A stretch of 11,767 nucleotides of DNA. Origin: Candidatus Thorarchaeota archaeon (GTDB lineage: Archaea; Asgardarchaeota; Thorarchaeia; Thorarchaeales; Thorarchaeaceae). Each line of letters opens with the position of its first letter. Within the stretch, counting starts at the first letter, position 1. The position numbers and the translations under genes are program-made. Below, one piece after another: positions 1 through 4,218 of this stretch. Where the stretch lies: the NCBI GenBank assembly GCA_016840385.1, contig JAEOSL010000108.1, positions 1-11,767 of the forward strand, read 5' to 3'. The notes under the pieces were generated by a model, which made no database searches, had not been told where the DNA came from, and was given only the letters and a program-made list of their open reading frames with translations.

Positions 1-2
1 TA

Positions 3-98
3 CATGTCAGAGCTTTGACTAATCTGGTTGAACTGAGCGCACATGATGATGGGTGCAAGTACGACCTTGTGAAGATTGGGGAGCGTGCTTGTGATTGA
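3..98 (+). CDS. C-terminal end of an unidentified gene (5' partial)
   Basis: A reading frame is open at the left edge and ends with TGA at 96-98, giving 31 residues that end in GERACD. The piece is too short to assign to a family. Its stop overlaps the TTG start of the next gene by four bases (TTGA, 95-98). This is the usual sign of translationally coupled genes in one operon and is the main reason to accept it as coding. The rest of the gene lies outside the window. Confidence 0.5.
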   Translation, partial: HVRALTNLVELSAHDDGCKYDLVKIGERACD

Positions 99-445
99 GT
101 CCAGAGTTTACTCCCGTTGATTCCTGGGAAGAAGCTGAAGAGATAATGGACCGTCAAAAGAGAGCTGCTGCGCAAGGCACTCTCAACTGGCAGTGGGAAC
201 TCATCAATCCTGGAACCTATGCGATTCGAATTGCTGGAGGCTTGTTGATCTTCACAGAAGTTCTTGAGGATTACAAAGAAGTGGATATGCAAGGTTTCAT
301 CTATGGAAGGCATTACTCTGTTGCCTGTACGAAGGGAGAACTGGGTGATGCTCACCGTTCTACATTCCTAGCGATGATAACTAAGGATATGTTCGAGGCT
401 GCAAAAAATCTCGAATGGGTCGTAACAACTGGTTTTGTGGGGTAG
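95..445 (+). CDS. Conserved-looking hypothetical protein, 116 aa
   Basis: This is a soluble 116-residue protein of unknown function. It starts at TTG 95, overlapping the preceding stop, with a purine-rich GGGGAG at 78-83 as a somewhat distant SD. An acidic amphipathic N-terminal helix (about residues 10-28) is followed by alternating hydrophobic and polar segments that suggest a small alpha/beta fold: GTYAIRIAGGLLIFTEVLE (39-58) and a YSVACTKGELGD segment (74-85). There are no membrane segments or signal peptide. The GELGD-H turn and the tryptophan-rich start resemble small hypothetical proteins I vaguely recall from metagenomes, but I cannot name a family. Coupling to the upstream partial gene suggests a shared operon. 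A T6 run at 569-574 is the nearest possible transcription stop. Confidence 0.65.
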   Translation: MSPEFTPVDSWEEAEEIMDRQKRAAAQGTLNWQWELINPGTYAIRIAGGLLIFTEVLEDYKEVDMQGFIYGRHYSVACTKGELGDAHRSTFLAMITKDMFEAAKNLEWVVTTGFVG

Positions 446-569
446 GGGTACTGCTAGAGAGCACAAACGTGAGATTAGCAAGTGGTCCCAGGATTGTCAT
501 GATCTTAGCCAGTCGCAACACTTTTTCATTTGCATCTGGAAGTCCCAAGAAGGATTTCATTCGACTCAT
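381..569 (-). pseudogene. Possible N-terminal remnant of a membrane protein
   Basis: The minus strand reads from ATG at 567-569 for 62 codons. The first 37 or so residues look protein-like: a short polar start (MSRMKSFLGLPDANEK) followed by a single hydrophobic helix (LAKIMTILGPLANLTFVLSS). This resembles the start of a multi-pass transporter that breaks off after its first membrane segment. The tail runs antisense into the 3' end of the 116-aa gene and looks like noise. No clear SD precedes the start. It may be a truncated transporter gene, a tiny membrane protein or chance. Confidence 0.2.
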
Positions 570-705
570 TTTTTGACTACGCCCCGATATTTGATAGATT
601 TCAATTGTTAATTGTGTAAGTCTGATTCCAGAACCAGTTACTCATATATTCAGAGAGTTCCCAGTTGCTGGTTGTTAATTGTTGCATGTCGTTTTACGCC
701 CCCTA

Positions 706-986
706 ATGGAGCAGCAATCCAAGCATCACATTACCCGGATCGCTGCAGAGATAGGAGTGTATATTGTCAGGTTAACTGTAAGTGAAGCAGCAGAGCTCAT
801 CGTGAGATGGTCTGGCCGCCGTAGCACATTGCTCCGAACGACTGGACACTCACAGACCTGTTTTCCCTTGTCAAGCAGGGTTTGATTGAGGTCTCTTCGA
901 TTGTCATTGTCGTTCACCGTAGTCATGTGCGGAGGTCAAACGCATATAAGGTTTGTCCACCAAACCAAAATTTATCTTTGGTTTGA
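706..986 (+). pseudogene. Possible frameshifted gene remnant
   Basis: Two adjacent + frames together read like one small protein. From ATG 706 one frame runs through SEAAELIVRWSGRRS to about 825. A second frame, open from 825 to the TGA at 984-986, continues with NDWTLTDLFSLVKQGLIE and ends near SNAYKVCPPNQNLSLV. A single frameshift near 820-830 would join them into about 93 residues with a plausible helical core. No family is recognised. The alternative is chance, and the ends of both frames coincide with no other gene signal. Confidence 0.15.
950..985. repeat. Hairpin element with two mutually exclusive stems
   Basis: CAAACCAAA (961-969) pairs perfectly with TTTGGTTTG (977-985) across a 7-nt AT-rich loop. 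The same 5' arm can instead pair with GGTTTG (950-955) upstream, closing a 5-nt loop. The two foldings share CAAACC and cannot form together. No T-run follows, so it does not look like a plain terminator. It could be a small regulatory RNA structure or a protein-binding palindrome. Confidence 0.4.
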
Positions 987-1286
987 TATAAACATTTTCA
1001 TTCGAGTAATAATTTAACTCACGTACCATAACAGAAATTGAGTTTATTTTGTAGACTATTTTGTGAGGACCGCCCATGAAAAATGCTGGAATCGGTCTAA
1101 ACATAGTCAACTACCTCTGTAAGTAAGCATGAGTGATTGCGCGAGTTGATATCTTGCGAGTAATTCTCTTTGATCTCTTATTCATTGGATTTACCTCCGG
1201 TAGGAGTATGCGTAAGCTAGAGCTGATGTGTTCTGAATGGCGCGAGGACATTCGTATTTCATGTTGCGATTTCGTGAGTTATTTAC

Positions 1287-1307
1287 TAGAGCCATGTTGT
1301 TTCACAA
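1287..1307 (+). repeat. 21-bp direct repeat, copy 1
   Basis: TAGAGCCATGTTGTTTCACAA matches copy 2 at 1538-1558 at 20 of 21 positions, with the copies 251 bp apart. The similarity ends right at the borders apart from one more T/C-flanked base. It contains a TCACAA word of the kind that clusters upstream of the gene at 1675. Confidence 0.6.
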
Positions 1308-1537
1308 TCCTATATGGGGTGGTCACATGCTATGCTTCTTCTGAGACGAAGTGCCCATGTCTTGACCACTTGGTGACCATCTGGAAGACCGTTCAAGGTC
1401 AACCAGTTAGTAGTTTGCGCAGAAGTAGCCAAAAGAGATTACCTCTGAACAGTCAAGTAACCGTAAGTGATAGCCTCAGTGCGCTGGGCACCGCGGGATT
1501 TCTTGTTCTTGTGAATAGATGAGTGGTTGTTAGTTGT

Positions 1538-1558
1538 TAGAGCCATGATGTTTCACAA
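1538..1558 (+). repeat. 21-bp direct repeat, copy 2
   Basis: This is the second copy of the repeat (one mismatch, T to A at its 11th base). It directly follows GGTTGTTAGTTGTTAG. Its TTCACAAG end (1552-1559) is the reverse complement of CTTGTGAA at 1508-1515, so it also forms half of a widely spaced inverted repeat. Confidence 0.6.
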
Positions 1559-1576
1559 GATATAACGCTCAGAATT

Positions 1577-1588
1577 AGTATATATACC
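1577..1588 (+). promoter_or_regulatory. Archaeal TATA box of the ATC-hydrolase-family gene
   Basis: TAGTATATATAC is a strong archaeal TATA-box match. With the usual 25-nt spacing, transcription would start near 1607 and leave a leader of about 65 nt before ATG 1675. The start falls inside the inverted repeat at 1605-1632. Confidence 0.5.
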
Positions 1589-1604
1589 GAAGGCACTTGA
1601 AAGG

Positions 1605-1632
1605 GTCACAAGTAGGAGTCACATCTTGTGAC
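1605..1632. promoter_or_regulatory. Inverted-repeat operator over the predicted transcription start
   Basis: GTCACAAG (1605-1612) and CTTGTGAC (1625-1632) form a perfect 8-bp inverted repeat with a 12-bp spacer. The spacer carries a third half-site, GTCACA (1618-1623). The element sits about 20-45 bp past the TATA box, where archaeal repressors commonly act by blocking polymerase. It could also form an RNA hairpin at the start of the leader. Confidence 0.5.
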
Positions 1633-1674
1633 TATACAGAAACGCTCTAAAACAGAAGTAGACGTGTAGAAAGT

Positions 1675-2304
1675 ATGACGGAAGAGAATCCAAGCCAGCA
1701 GCTCAACGATTATTTCTCAGAGCTAACTAAGGCTGAACTGGTCAAGCGTTTTGATGATGTTAAGGGGAATGGATTGCATAAGCTCTATGAGAGGCAATTC
1801 AAGATTCATTGGAACAATTACATCCACATGCTCCCTGATGATATATCAAAGCGACATGGGATTAACTCACTCTTTGTCATGGCCCTTGATGATGTCCTAC
1901 GAGAGACCCGTGCATCCTATACTGAGTTCAAAGATACAGTTCTAACGATATATCGCACAATGCTTCTAGACTACTTCAAAGAAGAAGCAGCAAAACTTCA
2001 GAATGCATCAGACCCATGGAGTGCATTCGTTGAGTGGGCAAAGAAAGGTAACGAAGCCAACTACAATAACGAGTATTTCGTACTTTCCAAGGTAGATGCT
2101 GGAGAGAATTGTTTTGGATTTGATATCAAGAGATGCCTGTATTTTGAAGTTCTTCGAGAGGCAGGTAGACCAGAACTGGGTCCAATCCTGTGTGAATATG
2201 ATCTTATCCTAGCATCCACATTAGAATCATGGATCAATTTCAAACGACACGAAACTATAGCCTCTGGAGATAAACGCTGTACTTTCAGATATTGTAAGAA
2301 ATAG
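1675..2304 (+). CDS. L-2-amino-thiazoline-4-carboxylic acid (ATC) hydrolase family protein
   Basis: This 209-residue cytosolic protein belongs, by its C-terminal half, to the ATC hydrolase family (PF14196). The namesake enzyme opens the thiazoline ring of ATC to S-carbamoylcysteine in bacterial cysteine synthesis, but most members have unknown substrates. The family's conserved pattern is visible: GFDIKRCLY (148-156), ELGPILCEYD (167-176) and RHETIASGDKRCTFRY (191-206), with cysteines at 154, 173 and 202. The N-terminal 110 residues are helical, as in the family. The start at ATG 1675 has no strong SD. The gene has its own TATA box and a striking operator upstream, suggesting tight control. 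It lies 87 bp ahead of the 3-hydroxyacyl-CoA dehydrogenase gene, which appears to have its own promoter. Family assignment is fairly sure; the reaction is not. Confidence 0.7.
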   Translation: MTEENPSQQLNDYFSELTKAELVKRFDDVKGNGLHKLYERQFKIHWNNYIHMLPDDISKRHGINSLFVMALDDVLRETRASYTEFKDTVLTIYRTMLLDYFKEEAAKLQNASDPWSAFVEWAKKGNEANYNNEYFVLSKVDAGENCFGFDIKRCLYFEVLREAGRPELGPILCEYDLILASTLESWINFKRHETIASGDKRCTFRYCKK

Positions 2305-2330
2305 TGAACCTCCAAGTGTCCAACTGTAAG

Positions 2331-2382
2331 ACATATTTAGGAGCAGTTACGCGCAAGAAGTATCTCTACGACATACTAGAGG
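2331..2382 (+). promoter_or_regulatory. Promoter and SD of the 3-hydroxyacyl-CoA dehydrogenase gene
   Basis: ACATATTTAG (2331-2340) is TATA-like. A start of transcription 25 nt on (about 2362) gives a 30-nt leader containing AGAGG (2378-2382), nine bases before ATG 2392. Read-through from the upstream gene is also possible. Confidence 0.35.
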
Positions 2383-2391
2383 CCGATTATT

Positions 2392-3276
2392 ATGGAGATT
2401 AAGAAGATTGCAGTCCTAGGCGCAGGCCAAATGGGAAATGGAATTGCCCAGGTATGTGCTCAGGCTGGTTATGAGGTCACGATGAGGGATATTGACCAGA
2501 AATTCATTGACAAGGGATTTGCTACCATCAGAAAGAATCTTGAGCGCGGTCTCAAGAAAGGCAGAATCACCCAGGAAGAAGTCGATGCGGTTCTTGGTCG
2601 AATCACAGGAATTCTCGACCTAAGCGAGGCTGTGAAAGATGCAGATCTCGTTATCGAGGCTATTCCTGAAATTGTAAAATTGAAATTAGATACCTGGAAA
2701 GAGGTAGATGGAGCAGCTCCAGAAGGTGCTATCCTAGCTTCCAATACATCCAGTATTAGTATCACCCAAATGGCTGCTGTTACCAAGCGTCCGAATCTCT
2801 TTGTTGGGATGCATTTCTTCAACCCTGTTCCAGTAATGGGTCTGGTTGAGATTATCAAAGGTCAGGGAACAGAAGATAGCACTGTTGATGTTATCAGAGA
2901 GGTCTCAGGTAAGCTTGGTAAGAAAACAGTTCTAGTCAATGAAGCTCCTGGATTTGCAGTAAATCGACTGCTCGTACCAGCAATCAATGAGGCGGTCTTT
3001 GCAATACAAGAGAATGTAGCAACCGTTGAGGACATGGACCTAGCAATTAAACTGGGACTCAACTGGCCAATGGGACCTTTAACCCTAGCTGACTTTGTTG
3101 GTCTTGATACACTACTCTACATCAGTGATTATTTTGTTGATGAGTTCAAAGATAGTAAGTACCGAGCTCCCGCACTTCTCAGGAAGATGGTAAGAGCTGG
3201 CTGGACTGGTCGCAAGTCTGGGAAAGGTTTCTACGATTACTCAGGCGATGAACCTAAACCAGTTAGATTTCACTAA
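2392..3276 (+). CDS. 3-hydroxyacyl-CoA dehydrogenase (NAD-dependent, short form)
   Basis: The enzyme oxidises (S)-3-hydroxyacyl-CoA to 3-ketoacyl-CoA with NAD+, or runs in reverse, in beta-oxidation or butanoyl-CoA-type pathways in the cytosol. The 294-residue length matches the stand-alone monofunctional family. The N-terminal Rossmann domain carries GAGQMGNGIAQ (10-20), with an acidic residue at the end of beta-2 (D33) that fits NAD over NADP. The catalytic set lines up with the human enzyme's spacing: S120, H141 in the HFFNP motif, E153 and N191. The C-terminal helical dimerisation domain includes NWPMGPLTLADFVGLDT (224-240) and ends with the typical GRKSGKGFYDY (273-283). The gene looks complete and active. 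A likely terminator follows 14 bp after the stop. No thiolase or enoyl-CoA hydratase lies in this window, so the pathway direction is open. Confidence 0.95.
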   Translation: MEIKKIAVLGAGQMGNGIAQVCAQAGYEVTMRDIDQKFIDKGFATIRKNLERGLKKGRITQEEVDAVLGRITGILDLSEAVKDADLVIEAIPEIVKLKLDTWKEVDGAAPEGAILASNTSSISITQMAAVTKRPNLFVGMHFFNPVPVMGLVEIIKGQGTEDSTVDVIREVSGKLGKKTVLVNEAPGFAVNRLLVPAINEAVFAIQENVATVEDMDLAIKLGLNWPMGPLTLADFVGLDTLLYISDYFVDEFKDSKYRAPALLRKMVRAGWTGRKSGKGFYDYSGDEPKPVRFH

Positions 3277-3290
3277 GTGTTTTACAATGT

Positions 3291-3326
3291 AGATGGCTCA
3301 TATGGGTCATCTGCCTTTCTCTTTTT
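3291..3326 (+). terminator. Hairpin plus T-rich terminator after the dehydrogenase gene
   Basis: AGATGGCTC (3291-3299) pairs with GGGTCATCT (3304-3312), including two G-T pairs, around a 4-nt ATAT loop. A pyrimidine tract with TTTCT and TTTTT (3316-3326) follows. In archaea the T-rich run itself is usually the effective signal. Confidence 0.5.
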
Positions 3327-3333
3327 GATGACA

Positions 3334-3343
3334 AGATAAATAG
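3334..3343 (+). promoter_or_regulatory. TATA-like element of the alpha/beta hydrolase gene
   Basis: AGATAAATAG lies just after the terminator and about 30 bp before ATG 3370. That spacing predicts a very short or absent leader, consistent with the lack of a clear SD before this start. Confidence 0.4.
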
Positions 3344-3369
3344 CAACAGATTTCTAACTCTAGTCAGTG

Positions 3370-4218
3370 ATGACCTTGAAGTACGAGGAAACAAATTATG
3401 TTGGCTATGACGGAACACATATGTTCCTCTCTGTCTATCGTCCAGATAATGACAAACCTAGAGCTCTACTCATCGTACTCCATGGCTTAGGGAGTCATGC
3501 GGGGGATTTCAGAGAGCTTGGTAAGTATTTTGCTGAACAAGGCATAGCTGTATTCATTCCAGATATGAGAGGATTCGGTCATTACTCCGGCTTGAAGGGC
3601 CATGTGATGAGTTTTGATGAATATGTCGAAGATATTCAGAATTTAGTGATGCACGTGAAGGACAGATATCTCAACAATATTGTCTTTCTCTTTGGTTCAT
3701 CAATGGGAGCTCTAAACGCCGTTCGGTATATCACCAAATATTCTGTGGACATCGATGGTTTAATCTTACAATCTCCCGGTGTTGCACAGAATTTGGAAAT
3801 TGGAGTTGGAAAGAAAGTTGCTGGTAATCTACTTTCACTATTGAATGTAAAAAGGTATGTTCCCAGCGATATCGATCATGCGGATGCAACGCGAAACCCG
3901 AAAGTCATCAAACAGATGGAAACAGACCCATTACGTTTTGAAATGGTCACACCAAGATTTGGAATTGAGAGGCTCAAAGCAGCGGAAGATGGGTTCAACT
4001 CGGCTGTTTCAATCAAATTACCAGTGCTACTTCAACAAGGTAGTGCAGACAAGCTTGTAGATCCAGAGAGGAGCAAGGAGTTTTTTGATGCGATATTATC
4101 TGTAGACAAGACGTGGAAACTCTATGATGGTCTCTACCATCAGCTCCATGATGAACCTGAAAAAGAGCAGGTACTAGGTGATATGACAGATTGGCTTGAA
4201 AAGCGTCTGCCATCCTAG
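3370..4218 (+). CDS. Alpha/beta hydrolase, monoacylglycerol-lipase-like
   Basis: A 282-residue serine hydrolase of the Hydrolase_4 / serine aminopeptidase S33 group (PF12146), most like monoacylglycerol lipases and lysophospholipases. ATG 3370 is preferred over the adjacent GTG 3367. Numbered from the ATG, the visible features are the oxyanion loop HGLGSHAGDF (38-47), PDMRGFGHYSG (64-74), the nucleophile elbow GSSMG (109-113, Ser111), the acid in GSADKLVDP (Asp227) and the catalytic histidine in YHQLHDEP (His257). A lid-like insertion spans about 140-205. There is no signal peptide, so it probably acts in the cytosol or at the inner face of the membrane. The position after a fatty-acyl dehydrogenase hints at lipid turnover, but the terminator between them argues against a single transcript. 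The stop overlaps the convergent ATPase gene's stop. Confidence 0.9.
   Translation: MTLKYEETNYVGYDGTHMFLSVYRPDNDKPRALLIVLHGLGSHAGDFRELGKYFAEQGIAVFIPDMRGFGHYSGLKGHVMSFDEYVEDIQNLVMHVKDRYLNNIVFLFGSSMGALNAVRYITKYSVDIDGLILQSPGVAQNLEIGVGKKVAGNLLSLLNVKRYVPSDIDHADATRNPKVIKQMETDPLRFEMVTPRFGIERLKAAEDGFNSAVSIKLPVLLQQGSADKLVDPERSKEFFDAILSVDKTWKLYDGLYHQLHDEPEKEQVLGDMTDWLEKRLPS

Larger units (their letters stand above)
446..1674. other. 1.2 kb region with no convincing intact gene
   Basis: No frame here gives a recognisable intact protein. The longest is a GTG-started 129-codon frame at 1133-1522. It holds eight cysteines in its first 85 residues and carries one copy of a direct repeat, which argues against a normal gene. 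A 16-codon micro-frame at 1076-1126 has a plausible SD (GTGAGGA, 1063-1069). The stretch also contains possible gene remnants, repeated TTGTTAATTGT words (605-615 and 672-682), a hairpin at 950-985 and several TCACAA motifs. It most likely combines decayed genes with a long regulatory upstream region. An untranslated RNA is also possible. Confidence 0.6.

Noticed and set aside
391..399. GTTCGAGGC, resembling a tRNA T-loop.
   Set aside because: It lies inside the 116-aa coding sequence, and no cloverleaf can be drawn around it.
904..1110. A 68-codon minus-strand frame across the hairpin region.
   Set aside because: No recognisable composition or SD; the AT-rich hairpin simply lacks stop codons in this frame.
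1133..1522. A GTG-started 129-codon frame, cysteine-rich.
   Set aside because: No recognisable motif, odd composition (eight Cys in the first 85 residues), no clear SD, and it contains one copy of a direct repeat. It is more likely chance than a gene.
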